64,000 bases of DNA, taken from positions 1-64,000 of the forward strand of contig JBKJIQ010000042.1 in NCBI GenBank assembly GCA_046598395.1, written 5' to 3'. The notes below the pieces were generated by a model. The model had not been told where the DNA came from and ran no database searches. It worked only from the letters and a program-made list of their open reading frames with translations. The translations under genes and the position numbers were made by a program. Position 1 is the first letter of the stretch, and each line of letters opens with the position of its first letter. This document shows positions 25,650-34,038 of this stretch, one piece after another. The DNA comes from JAENVU01 sp046598395. Its GTDB lineage: Bacteria; Actinomycetota; Acidimicrobiia; IMCC26256; JAENVU01.

Positions 25650-26818
25650 ATGGCACGCGTAGAACGGCGAACGCGGCGTCGCCCGGGCGCAATGGCATCG
25701 GAGGTGACCTGGCGCGCCCGCTACCGCGCGCCAGACGGACGCGAACGCTCGCGCACGTTCCGGACAAAGGCCGAAGCGCAGCGGTGGCTCACGGCCGTCG
25801 AGACCTCCAAGGCGAACGACGAGTGGATCGACCCCAAGCTCGCGAGGATCAGCTGCAGTGAGTACATCGATGGTTGGCTTGCCACCAAGGCGGCCGTCTC
25901 CCCCGCCACTCGTCTGAACATCACGTCCCGGATTTCGCAACACATCCGGCCGTACTTCGGCGACATGTGGGTGGGCGCAGTGCGCCCGGTTCACGCGCGC
26001 CAGTTCGTTGCGCACCTCGTCGCGCTCGGTCTCGCGCCTGCGAGTGTCAAGAGCATCGCCCTCACCGCGTCGCAAGTCTTTAGTCAGGCCGTCGATGACG
26101 CTCTGATCGCACACTCGCCATTCTCGAAGGTCGCGCTTCCCCGCGATCGTCACCATCAGGAGATGCGATTCCTGACCGCCGATCAAGTGAACACGCTCGC
26201 AGCGGTCATCGACCCGCGATATCGGGCGGCCGTATACCTCGCCGCGTACGGAGGCTTGCGCGCGGGCAAGCTCTGGGGCCTACGGATCGACCGGTTGAAC
26301 TTCGTCGTCGGAACGGTCGACATTGCCGTCGCCATGAGCGAGGCCGGTGGTCTACACGTCGGTCCGACCAAGACCGGTCGCCGTCGGACGATCCAGGTCC
26401 CGCGCTTTCTCACGGCGATGCTCGCCGAGCACGTCCTTCGCTATCCCTCGGTCGACAGTTGGCTGTTCACCGCCGCGAGGGCGGCCCTGTCCACCATCAC
26501 AATTTCCGAAGTCGCCACTACGAGCCCGCGGTAAAGCGCTCGGCGCTCGGCCACGTGCGATTCCACGACTTGCGGCACACGTGCGCGGCGCTCCTCATCT
26601 CCGCCGGCCGCCATCTCGAAGAGGTCAAGACCTATCTCGGCCACTCGTCGATTCGAGTCACAAGCGATCGGTATGGCCATCTCTTCCCGGAGGCGCGCGC
26701 TGCCCTTGCTGACGCGCTCGACGCGACGTTTACAGAATCTTCCGCGGCCTGGCCGCGGCCTGGGCTCGAAATCTTGAAGAGTTCGTACGCGAGTCAGCGG
26801 CCCACTCGGGGCCGCTGA
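25650..26818 (+). pseudogene. Tyrosine recombinase/integrase, frameshifted
   Basis: A phage-type integrase split between two reading frames. The first frame, from ATG 25650 after GAGGGTGAC, gives the arm-binding/SAM-like N-terminal domain and the first catalytic Arg in AYGGLRAGKL, then meets a stop at 26534. The second frame picks up near 26470-26490 and supplies the H-x-x-R box HDLRHTCAALLI (about 26568-26603), the second His in YLGHSSIRVTSDRYG, and the nucleophile Tyr in the same segment. All catalytic residues survive but in different frames, so one base has been gained or lost around 26475. It ends 13 bases from the 3' end of tRNA-Gly, a usual attachment site for such enzymes. Either a dead integrase or a sequencing error. 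Confidence 0.85.
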
Positions 26819-26819
26819 C
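26793..26819. terminator. Perfect 11-bp hairpin at the integrase end
   Basis: GTCAGCGGCCC and its exact reverse complement are separated by five bases. The integrase stop codon (26816-26818) lies in the right arm. There is no run of T after it, so it may be a weak or factor-dependent terminator between the integrase and the convergent tRNA-Gly gene, or part of an attachment site. Confidence 0.5.
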
Positions 26820-26830
26820 CAGCAGTTACT

Positions 26831-26905
26831 TGGAGCGGACGACGGGATTCGAACCCGCGACCCTCACCTTGGCAAGGTGATGCTCTACCACTGAGCCACG
26901 TCCGC
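26831..26905 (-). tRNA. tRNA-Gly (GCC)
   Basis: A full cloverleaf with acceptor GCGGACG/CGTCCGC, D-arm GCTC/GAGC, anticodon stem TCACC/GGTGA with loop TTGCCAA (anticodon GCC), and T-arm with TTCGAAT. Discriminator T, and the CCA end is encoded in the DNA (26831-26833), unlike the two valine tRNAs here. Its 3' end faces the broken integrase gene. Confidence 0.95.
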
Positions 26906-26956
26906 GTGAGTTGACGAAGATAGCAGCCGCGCCCCTCCAACCCCTAGCCTCCGGGC

Positions 26957-27853
26957 ATGCGTATCTCGATTTTTGGCGGCGACCTCCCGACCATCGATGC
27001 TGCGGTGGCCATGGCCACACAGGTCGAGTCAGAAGGCTTCGCGGGTTTCTACATCCCGCAGATCTTCGGCCTGGATGCCCTCACCGCACTCGCGGTGGTC
27101 GGCGCCAAGGTGCCGCGGATCGAGCTCGGTACGGCGGTGATCCCCACCTATCCCCGCCACCCGATGATGTTGGCGGCGCAGGCGCTCACCACCCAGCAGG
27201 CATCGGACGGTCGCCTGGTGCTCGGTATCGGCCTCTCCCACCAGATCGTGATCGAATCGATATTCGGCATGTCGTACGACAAGCCGGCCCGCCACATGCG
27301 CGAATACCTGGCGATTCTCATGCCGCTGCTCCACGGCGAAGCTGTCGGAGTGACCGGTGAGACATTGACGTTCAATGGCAGCGTGGGAATCCAGGCCGCG
27401 CCGGTGCCGGTGTTCGTTGCCGCGCTGGGCCCTCGCATGCTCGAACTCGCTGGTCGAGTCGCCGACGGAACCGTCACGTGGATGACGGGTCCTGCCACCG
27501 TCGAATCGCACATCGCGCCATTGATCACCAAGGCTGCGGCCGACGCGGGCCGGCCCGCCCCCCGCATCGCGGTCGGTCTCCCCGTGGGTGTGACCGACGA
27601 TGCCGACGCGGCGCGTCAGTTCGCCGCGAAGACCTGGGAGATGTACGGATACCTCCCGAGCTACCGGGCGATGCTCGACCGCGAGGGCGTGGCCGGCCCG
27701 GCCGACGTTGCCATCGTGGGCAACGAAGCTGCGGTAGCCGCCGGGATCCAGCGCGTCGCCGATGCCGGGGCCACGGATTTCGCAGCTTCCGAGTTCGGAC
27801 TGTCGGCCGATGACCGCGCTCGGACCCGCGCGCTGTTGCGATCCCTCCTGTGA
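26957..27853 (+). CDS. Luciferase-like F420-dependent oxidoreductase
   Basis: A 298-residue LLM-class flavin/F420 enzyme with a TIM-barrel pattern. Seen: MRISIFGGDLPTIDAAVAMA at the N-terminus, YIPQIFGLDALTALAVVG, IELGTAVIPTYPRHPMMLAA (the loop typical of F420-binding members), and GRLVLGIGLSHQ. It probably reduces or oxidises an organic substrate with coenzyme F420, as in many actinobacteria; the substrate is unknown. Its stop overlaps the start of the hydrolase gene by 4 bases (GTGA), so the two form a pair. Confidence 0.85.
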   Translation: MRISIFGGDLPTIDAAVAMATQVESEGFAGFYIPQIFGLDALTALAVVGAKVPRIELGTAVIPTYPRHPMMLAAQALTTQQASDGRLVLGIGLSHQIVIESIFGMSYDKPARHMREYLAILMPLLHGEAVGVTGETLTFNGSVGIQAAPVPVFVAALGPRMLELAGRVADGTVTWMTGPATVESHIAPLITKAAADAGRPAPRIAVGLPVGVTDDADAARQFAAKTWEMYGYLPSYRAMLDREGVAGPADVAIVGNEAAVAAGIQRVADAGATDFAASEFGLSADDRARTRALLRSLL

Positions 27854-28542
27854 GCGACGCGCTCCCCCGGTCGCCGCTGGAACTGCTCGAAGTACTCGCG
27901 CGCGAAGAAGCGGTGATCAATCCCGATCTTCGTCATCTCGAGATCTACACGATGCGCGGCCTCCTCACGATCCTGTGGCACGGACCGGTCGATGCAACGC
28001 GTGTGGTCCTCATGGCGGGTGGCGGGATGGGTGGGCTGCTCGGTCCGGCCGGCGGCTTGTATCACGACCTCGGTGTTCAGTTCGCGGCGTCGGGGATCGG
28101 CACCATGCGCGTCGGCTACCGGAAGGCCAACGACTTGGTCCGCTGTGTGCACGACGTCGCCGCCGCCGCCGATCTCGCCTCCCGTGCGGGAGCCGAACGT
28201 TTCGTTACCCTCGGCCACTCGTTCGGTGGCGCCGTCGCGATGCAAGCCGGGATGGTTCTCGGTCAACATTGCGCAGGGGTCGTAACCCTCGCCACTCAGT
28301 CGGCCGGGTGTGAGGACGCAGGGTCGCTCAACGCCGCGGTGCCGGTGCTTCTGTTGCACGGCGACCGTGATGAGATCCTTCCGCCGGATACCTCTGCGGT
28401 AGTCCGCATGCTCATCGGGCACGGCGAGTTCGAGCTGATTCCCGGCACGGGACACCTGATGAGTGAAGCCGCGGAACACATCCGGGAGCGGCTCGGAACC
28501 TGGATTCCCGAACAGTTCGAAGCGCTTTCCGGCCTTGACTAA
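27850..28542 (+). CDS. Alpha/beta-hydrolase family protein
   Basis: A 230-residue alpha/beta hydrolase. The nucleophile Ser is in TLGHSFGGAVAM (about 116-127), the acid Asp in LLLHGDRDEILPPD (about 169-182), and the catalytic His in IPGTGHLM (about 197-204). An N-terminal lid or cap is absent. Substrate unknown; likely an esterase, lipase or C-C hydrolase acting with the coupled F420-type oxidoreductase. The GTG start at 27850 overlaps the upstream stop. It is convergent with the next gene, sharing 4 bases. Confidence 0.82.
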   Translation: MSDALPRSPLELLEVLAREEAVINPDLRHLEIYTMRGLLTILWHGPVDATRVVLMAGGGMGGLLGPAGGLYHDLGVQFAASGIGTMRVGYRKANDLVRCVHDVAAAADLASRAGAERFVTLGHSFGGAVAMQAGMVLGQHCAGVVTLATQSAGCEDAGSLNAAVPVLLLHGDRDEILPPDTSAVVRMLIGHGEFELIPGTGHLMSEAAEHIRERLGTWIPEQFEALSGLD

Positions 28543-29471
28543 GAACCGGCAAGGCGCTCCACGACGGGTGCGAACATCTCCATCTCGTCGCCACCGACCA
28601 CTGCGTAACTGACACCCCAGCGCTCCCGACGTACCTCCATGAGGTCGCACACTTCGTCCACGGAACCAACGAGAGCGAGTCCCGCTTCGAGGGCCTCATC
28701 CACGGAGATGCCGAATCCCGGAGCCACCGCGGCGGCGAACGAGTTCCGGTCGTCGGTGATCGACGCCAGGAAGTACCGGATCTGGAGTTCGAGGTCGTCG
28801 AATCGATCCCCCGCGCCTTCCTTGATCCACGCGACCTTCTGATCGGTCATCGCGGCGAGTGAGTCGGTCACCGCGTCGGCGGTTACCGCGCCCGCTTTCA
28901 GGTTCGGGTTGATACCAACGATGTCGGCCTCACGACCGGCGAGGCGCAGGACCTTGGGACCTCCACCGCCGATGAGAATCGGGATCTTCGTCTGTGCTGG
29001 CTTTGGGATCGACTGGTAATCGGTCACGGTGTAGTGATCACCTGAGAATGAGAACGCGTCGGTGCCGAAACAGCCTTTGATCACCGCGAGGGCTTCTTCC
29101 AATCGCGCGATCCGCACGCCAGGCCGGTCATAGGGAAGCCCCAAGGCCGTGTAGTCGACCTCCATCCAGCCCGCGCCGATACCCATCTCGGTGCGGCCGC
29201 CGGAGAGGACGTCGATCGTGGCGATCTCTTTGGCCAGAATCGCCGGGTGTTTTTAGTCGTTGTCGAAGACCAAGGCGCCGACCCGAAGGGTCGCGGTCGC
29301 GGTTGCCGCGGCACTCATTGCCACCATGGGCGCGAGTTCCGTGTCGATGAAGTGGTCGGGAAAGTACATGGTGGCGTATCCGAGTTCCTCGGCCCGTCGC
29401 GCCAGCGTGGCCAACGACTCACCGGTGTGGCTTCCGCCGACCTGAACTCCAAACCGAAATTCCTTTGTCAC
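28539..29471 (-). pseudogene. F420-type LLM oxidoreductase interrupted by an in-frame stop
   Basis: Read through, this is a 310-residue luciferase-like oxidoreductase with an F420-binding type N-terminus (KEFRFGVQVGG, then YATMYFPDHF) and GGRTEMGIGAGW, PILIGGGGPKVL and LVGSVDEVC in the body. A TAA interrupts it at codon 73 (29253-29255), in the context DND-stop-KHPAILAKEIA. Here family members have an aromatic residue such as Tyr or Phe, so one base change TAC to TAA explains it, without a frameshift. The two halves stay in one frame and both look conserved. It may be a recent inactivation or a sequence error; if real, the gene is probably dead. The start is ATG 29471. Confidence 0.85.
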
Positions 29472-29533
29472 TGTTCAATCTCCTCGTCGTCGATGATGGG
29501 TACTACCACGCGCCGCCGCGACGCGGCCCTGCA

Positions 29534-29968
29534 CTATTTGCCGCTGGATCCGAATCCGAACTCGTCCCGAGTGGTCACGTCCAACGAGTCGACTTCCACC
29601 CACTCCACGTAGGCCACCGTTTGAATCACGAGTTGGGCGATGCGATCGCCGCGCTGAATCGCATAGGGCTCTACGGGGTCGGTGTTGATGAGTGCGACCT
29701 TGATCTCGCCGCGGTACTGGGGATCGATGAGACCAGGCGCGTTCATCACCGTGATGCCGTGTTTCATCGCCAACCCCGAACGGGGTAATACGAGACCGGC
29801 ATAGCCCGACGGAATCGCCAGCGCGAGTCCGGTGGGGATGAGCGCGCGACCGCCGCCTGGAAGCAGCAAAGCGTCGACGTTCGCGTACACGTCGTATCCC
29901 GCATCGTCGTCGTGGGCCTGGGTGGGAAGGGTCGCCGTAGGGTCGAGTCGAGTGATCAAGATGTGCAT
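29534..29968 (-). CDS. dut: Deoxyuridine 5'-triphosphate nucleotidohydrolase
   Basis: A 144-residue trimeric-type dUTPase, which hydrolyses dUTP to dUMP and keeps uracil out of DNA. All five motifs can be seen: DAGYD (about 22-26), PRSGLA (about 61-66), GLIDPQYRGEI (about 79-89), GDRIAQLVI (about 105-113) and the C-terminal FGSSG that closes the active site. Length is as usual. Its start ATG overlaps the stop of the acyl-CoA synthetase by 3-4 bases, an odd pairing that is probably positional rather than functional. Confidence 0.95.
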   Translation of the reverse strand: MHILITRLDPTATLPTQAHDDDAGYDVYANVDALLLPGGGRALIPTGLALAIPSGYAGLVLPRSGLAMKHGITVMNAPGLIDPQYRGEIKVALINTDPVEPYAIQRGDRIAQLVIQTVAYVEWVEVDSLDVTTRDEFGFGSSGK

Positions 29969-31470
29969 CAGGTTTGCCTCCGGGCCAAATATGCCTCGCG
30001 CAGCATGGGCTTGCGGGTCTTGCCGTTGGGGTCGCGTGGAAGTTCATCCACGAACTCGACGATACGCGGCCGTTTGTAATCGGCGAGTCTCTCGCGGACC
30101 CACGCGCTCACGGCGTCGGCAGTGAGCGTGGCGTCGACCCGAGGCTGGACCAGCGCGTAGAGGATCTCGCCCCACTCGTCGTCGGGAACGCCGAGCACGG
30201 CCGCGTCGACCACGTCGGGATGCGCGAGCACGCACTCTTCGATTTCGCGGGGATAGATATTCACACCACCGGAAATCACCATGTCGGACAAACGGTCGGT
30301 GAGATAGAGATAGCCCTCAGCGTCGAGATATCCGGCGTCGCCGACGGTAAAGAATGCACCACGGTGCTGGGCCGCGGTCTTGTCCGGATCGTTGTGGTAC
30401 TCGAAACTGGATTCCGGCGGGCGGACCCACACCGTTCCGACTTCACCGCTTGGCAGTTCCACTCCACCGTCATCCAGGATCACGAACTCGTTGCCGGGGA
30501 ACGGTCGGCCCACGCTTCCGGGCCGTTCCAGCCACTCCTCGGGCGAGATCACCGTGCCCCCGCCTTCGGACGCGCCGTAGTACTCCCAGACCTTCTCCGC
30601 TCCCACGAACTCCATGAAGGCGCGTTTGAGCGGGATCGGACACGGTGCCGCCGCGTGCACCACCAGCTTGAGCGACGACAGATCACTGGCGGTTCGTACC
30701 GCGTCCGGCAACGCGAGGACTCGTTGAAAGTTGGCGGGCACCATGTGCGTGGTCGTGACACGGTGCCGTTCAATGAGCGCGAGCGCGCCCGCCGCATCCC
30801 ACTGGCGCATGACCACGACGGATGCGCCAAACGCGAGGTGCATCTGGGCCCAGTAGCTCGGGCCCGAGTGGTACGCAGGGCCGACCATGAGATGCACGTC
30901 GTCGGGACCGAGGCCCCACCGCAATCCGCCGCCGGCCGCGCCCGCCGCGCGGCGGCGGATGTCGTCCGGACCCATCGCTACACCTTTGGGGCGGCCGGTG
31001 GTCCCGGACGTATAGGCCATGGTGGTGGGCCACCCGTCGCCGATCACCTCGGGCGGATCCACCTCGGGCTGATCGGCGGGCCATCCGTCCTCGACCACCA
31101 GCCGATTCACATCGGCGACCGCGCGCAATGCTCCTTCGAAGTCGCGACTTACGACGACCGCGGTCGCACCGGAGTCGGTGACGAGCCAACCCGCTTCGTC
31201 GGTCTTGAAATGGATGTTGATCGGCACCACCACCGCTCCCAGCCGACCACAGGCATGGGTGGCCATGAAGAACTCGGCTGAGTTCGCCAGTAACACGCCA
31301 ACGCAATCTCCCCGTCGGACTCCGAGCGCGTGGAGGGCATGGGCGAGGTCTCGCGCCGCAGCGTCGAGTTCGCCGAACGTCCACTTCTGGTCGTCCACCA
31401 CGAGTGCCGGCGCGTCCGGGCGAGTTTGGGCCTGGGCCAGCAGTCCGGCGGCGGGTTCCGTTTCAGCCAT
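29968..31470 (-). CDS. Acyl-CoA synthetase (AMP-forming)
   Basis: A 500-residue member of the AMP-binding superfamily that activates a carboxylic acid as an adenylate and transfers it to CoA. The ATP-binding P-loop is YTSGTTGRPKG (about 153-163); further motifs are YYGASEGG (substrate/adenine), and GDAGYLDAEGYLYLTDR with SDMVISGGVNIYPREIE in the C-terminal hinge; the C-terminal PNGKTRKPMLRE has the catalytic Lys. ATG 31470 is chosen since the upstream frame is unlike the family. Divergent with the TetR gene 64 bases away, hinting that TetR controls it; the acid is unknown. Confidence 0.9.
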   Translation of the reverse strand: MAETEPAAGLLAQAQTRPDAPALVVDDQKWTFGELDAAARDLAHALHALGVRRGDCVGVLLANSAEFFMATHACGRLGAVVVPINIHFKTDEAGWLVTDSGATAVVVSRDFEGALRAVADVNRLVVEDGWPADQPEVDPPEVIGDGWPTTMAYTSGTTGRPKGVAMGPDDIRRRAAGAAGGGLRWGLGPDDVHLMVGPAYHSGPSYWAQMHLAFGASVVVMRQWDAAGALALIERHRVTTTHMVPANFQRVLALPDAVRTASDLSSLKLVVHAAAPCPIPLKRAFMEFVGAEKVWEYYGASEGGGTVISPEEWLERPGSVGRPFPGNEFVILDDGGVELPSGEVGTVWVRPPESSFEYHNDPDKTAAQHRGAFFTVGDAGYLDAEGYLYLTDRLSDMVISGGVNIYPREIEECVLAHPDVVDAAVLGVPDDEWGEILYALVQPRVDATLTADAVSAWVRERLADYKRPRIVEFVDELPRDPNGKTRKPMLREAYLARRQT

Positions 31471-31534
31471 CACCGAATCATGCCCGACCGGACCTCGGAC
31501 CCCTCGGGACTCCATTGGGAATAGGATTCCGGAA

Positions 31535-32152
31535 ATGGGGAACGTGGTAGCGGATCTGGCCGACCGGGCGGTAGCCCGGCGTCACGACTCGTACGCGCTG
31601 GAGATCCGAGCCCTGCTCGACGCCGCGCTGGCGTTCATGGCGAGATCGGGGACCGTCGACCCCAGGGTCACCGACATCGTTCGCGAATCCGGCCTCAGTA
31701 ACCAAACGTTCTACCGCCATTTCGATGGAAAGGACGCGCTGCTGCTCGCCCTTCTCGCCGACGGCCGGGAGCGTCTTGCTCGCACGGTCGAGCGCCGCAT
31801 GGCTCGAGCGACCGATGCCGACACCGACGCCCAGATTCGCGCCTGGGTGGGCGCGGTCCTCGACCAGGCCCGCGACCCCAAAGCCGCGGCCACGACCCGT
31901 CCGTTCGTGGCGAACAGTGAACGCTTGGCCGTCGCCTACCCCGAGGAAGTGGCTCGGTCCCGCGAGCGACTCATCGCGCCGTTGGCGCAGCGGGTGGGTG
32001 CGGCGAACGCGCAGTCCGTGTACCACCTCGCGATGGGCACGGTGCACGATGCCCTGTCCCAGAGTCGACCACCGTCGAAGCGAGAGATGAGTGCCGTGGT
32101 GGAGTTCGCGATCAGAGGCTGCCAAAGCGTGAGGAGCCCGGGCGATGCGTGA
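31535..32152 (+). CDS. TetR-family transcriptional regulator
   Basis: A 205-residue regulator. The N-terminal DNA-binding domain shows DPRVTDIVRESGLSNQTFYR, then HFDGKDALLLALLADG (about 45-78), the TetR helix-turn-helix signature with Y and F residues in place; the ligand-binding C-terminus is variable. It probably senses an acyl-CoA or related metabolite and controls the divergent acyl-CoA synthetase and the ferredoxin oxidoreductase operon, whose first gene overlaps its end by 8 bases. No operator palindrome was identified by eye. ATG 31535 is the start; the longer frame has no support. Confidence 0.85.
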   Translation: MGNVVADLADRAVARRHDSYALEIRALLDAALAFMARSGTVDPRVTDIVRESGLSNQTFYRHFDGKDALLLALLADGRERLARTVERRMARATDADTDAQIRAWVGAVLDQARDPKAAATTRPFVANSERLAVAYPEEVARSRERLIAPLAQRVGAANAQSVYHLAMGTVHDALSQSRPPSKREMSAVVEFAIRGCQSVRSPGDA

Positions 32153-32705
32153 ACACGAGTGTCTCTTGACCGGCATCGGCGGGCAGGGTGTACAGCTCTG
32201 CGCGCAGGTCCTTGCCCGAGGCGCCGTCCTCGAGGGCAAGCACGTGATGCTCTTCGGTGTCTATGGGGGCGCAATGCGTGGCATGAACACCGACGCGACC
32301 CTGGTCGTGGGCGACGGACCTCTCGTGTCTCCCCCGCTGCTTTCCCACACCGGTTGCGCGATCGCCATGCACGACAAGTTCTGGAAGCCCATCGCATCGA
32401 AGCTCCGCGAGCACGCGTTGGTCCTCGTGAACGACGGCACCTTCGAAACCCCGCTCGACGTCGATCGGTACCAAGTGGTCCGGGTTCCCGCCACCGATCG
32501 TGCCACGGCACTCGGACACGCCATGGGCGCGTCACTCGTCATGGCGGGCGCCTACGCCGCGATTTCCGGCCGCGTGGGTCTCGATGCCTTGCTCGATGGC
32601 ATGCGCGAATCCATCCCGTCGTATCGCCTCCAGCACATCGAAGCCAATGCCATCACCCTGCGCGATGGCTTCGCGTGGGGCCTCACCCAAGAGGTGCTGG
32701 TGTGA
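32145..32705 (+). CDS. 2-oxoacid:ferredoxin oxidoreductase, gamma subunit
   Basis: A 186-residue gamma subunit of a 2-oxoacid:ferredoxin oxidoreductase, the CoA/Fe-S electron-accepting complex of pyruvate, 2-oxoglutarate, 2-oxoisovalerate or indolepyruvate oxidoreductases. The N-terminal LTGIGGQGVQLCAQVLA (about 8-24) is the family signature; FGVYGGAMRG follows. It overlaps the TetR gene by 8 bases at its start and the delta gene by 4 bases (GTGA) at its stop. The three downstream genes complete the complex in one coupled operon. Which 2-oxo acid is used is not evident. Confidence 0.87.
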   Translation: MREHECLLTGIGGQGVQLCAQVLARGAVLEGKHVMLFGVYGGAMRGMNTDATLVVGDGPLVSPPLLSHTGCAIAMHDKFWKPIASKLREHALVLVNDGTFETPLDVDRYQVVRVPATDRATALGHAMGASLVMAGAYAAISGRVGLDALLDGMRESIPSYRLQHIEANAITLRDGFAWGLTQEVLV

Positions 32706-32941
32706 GCATTCGAGGATCGGTCACGATCGATGTGAACGTCTGTAAAGGCTGCGAACTCTGCATCGACGCTTGCCCGCCGAAGGTCCTTTCTATGGGCAAG
32801 CCGGTCAACCACCTGGGCTACCATTACCCGGAACTGGCCGACGGCTGCACCGGTTGTGCGGCCTGCCAACTGATCTGTCCCGACTTCGTGTTCGAGGTCT
32901 TTCGTGCCCCGCGAGGCGTGACCGCCGCGGTGACATCGTGA
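32702..32941 (+). CDS. 2-oxoacid:ferredoxin oxidoreductase, delta (ferredoxin) subunit
   Basis: A 79-residue 2[4Fe-4S] ferredoxin-like subunit. The two cluster motifs CKGCELCIDACP (about 14-25) and CTGCAACQLICP (about 48-59) are intact C-x2-C-x2-C-x3-C-P sequences. It carries electrons from the ThDP site to ferredoxin. GTG 32702 overlaps the gamma stop (GTGA) and its own stop overlaps the alpha start in the same way. Some frames extend further upstream but read back into the gamma gene and are rejected. Confidence 0.9.
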   Translation: MSIRGSVTIDVNVCKGCELCIDACPPKVLSMGKPVNHLGYHYPELADGCTGCAACQLICPDFVFEVFRAPRGVTAAVTS

Positions 32942-34038
32942 AGCTCATGGAAGGCTCCGAGGCCATCGCTCGGGCGTCGATCGCCGCGGGGTGCCAGTTC
33001 TTCGCGGGCTATCCGATGACACCGTTCACCGAGGTCCTCGAACATTTCGCTCGTCTCCTCCCGGATGCCGGAGGGGTGTGCGTGAACGCCGAGAGCGAAC
33101 TCGAGGCGGTCGGCATGGCGTGGGGCGCCCTCGCCACCGGCGCCCGCGCCGCTACGGGCTCGACCGGCCAAGGTTTGTCACTCATGCAGGAGAGCTTCAG
33201 CGAGATCACCCTCGCGGAGCTCCCGCTCGTGATCTTCAACATGGCTCGGGGCCAACAGGATTACTTCCAATCGACCCGCGGCGGTGGTCACGGCGATTAT
33301 CGGCACATCGTGCTCGCACCCATGGACATCAGCGAAGCGGTCGAGCACACGCAACTCGCCTTCCACCTCGCCGACAAATGGCGGACGCCGGTGCTCGTCT
33401 ACGGCGACTACTTACTCGCCCACGTTCAAGAAGCGGTCGACATCACTCCACTGACGTTTCCTGAGCTCCCCGCGAAGGATTGGGCGGTCGACGGCACGCT
33501 CACCGGCACCGGCGATTCGCGCATCGTCTCGCCGCTCGGCTTCGACAAGGCAGGCCGACCCAGCGAGGGCATCGAAAACCACCTACGCGCGATCGTGGCA
33601 AAACAGGACCGCATCACCGCTGCGGAAGTGCGCGTCGACACCGGATTCCTCGACGACGCCGAGACCGTGGTCGTTGCGTTCGGTCCTCCCGGCAAGTTCG
33701 TGAAGTACGTGGTGAACCAACTGCGGGCCGACGGCGAGAAGATCGGTTACGTCCGCCCGATCACGCTGTGGCCCTTCGCCTACGAAGCGGTCGCCGCCGC
33801 CTCCGAAGGCGTCGCCCGTGTTGGCGTGTTCGAACTGTGCGCGGGTCAGATGATCGACGATGTGCGTCTCGGCGTGCTGGGGCGGGCACCGGTGACCTTC
33901 ATCGGCGGTATCTCCACCGATGGTTCCGGCTTCGGCGTGGGTCCGCTGCTCGACGTCGAACTCATCCGGGAACGGATCCTTGCGCTGCACCGCGATGAAC
34001 CGATTCCTCCCCTCCCCCACAACGAGAGGCAGTTCTGA
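32938..34038 (+). CDS. 2-oxoacid:ferredoxin oxidoreductase, alpha subunit
   Basis: A 366-residue alpha subunit (pyrimidine-binding ThDP half plus CoA domain). Seen: GSEAIARASIAAGCQFFAGYPMTPFTEVLEH, with YPMTPFTE (about 25-32) the site contacting the substrate, NAESELEAVGMAWGALATGARAAT, where the Glu fits ThDP activation, and FGPPGKFVKYVVNQLRADG. The C-terminal half is like the transketolase C domain. The GTG start overlaps the delta stop. It works with beta to decarboxylate a 2-oxo acid and make acyl-CoA, reducing ferredoxin. Confidence 0.88.
   Translation: MKLMEGSEAIARASIAAGCQFFAGYPMTPFTEVLEHFARLLPDAGGVCVNAESELEAVGMAWGALATGARAATGSTGQGLSLMQESFSEITLAELPLVIFNMARGQQDYFQSTRGGGHGDYRHIVLAPMDISEAVEHTQLAFHLADKWRTPVLVYGDYLLAHVQEAVDITPLTFPELPAKDWAVDGTLTGTGDSRIVSPLGFDKAGRPSEGIENHLRAIVAKQDRITAAEVRVDTGFLDDAETVVVAFGPPGKFVKYVVNQLRADGEKIGYVRPITLWPFAYEAVAAASEGVARVGVFELCAGQMIDDVRLGVLGRAPVTFIGGISTDGSGFGVGPLLDVELIRERILALHRDEPIPPLPHNERQF

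Noticed and set aside
25215..26186. A 323-codon minus-strand frame over the integrase
   Set aside because: Antisense to the recombinase, Arg/His-rich, no motif.
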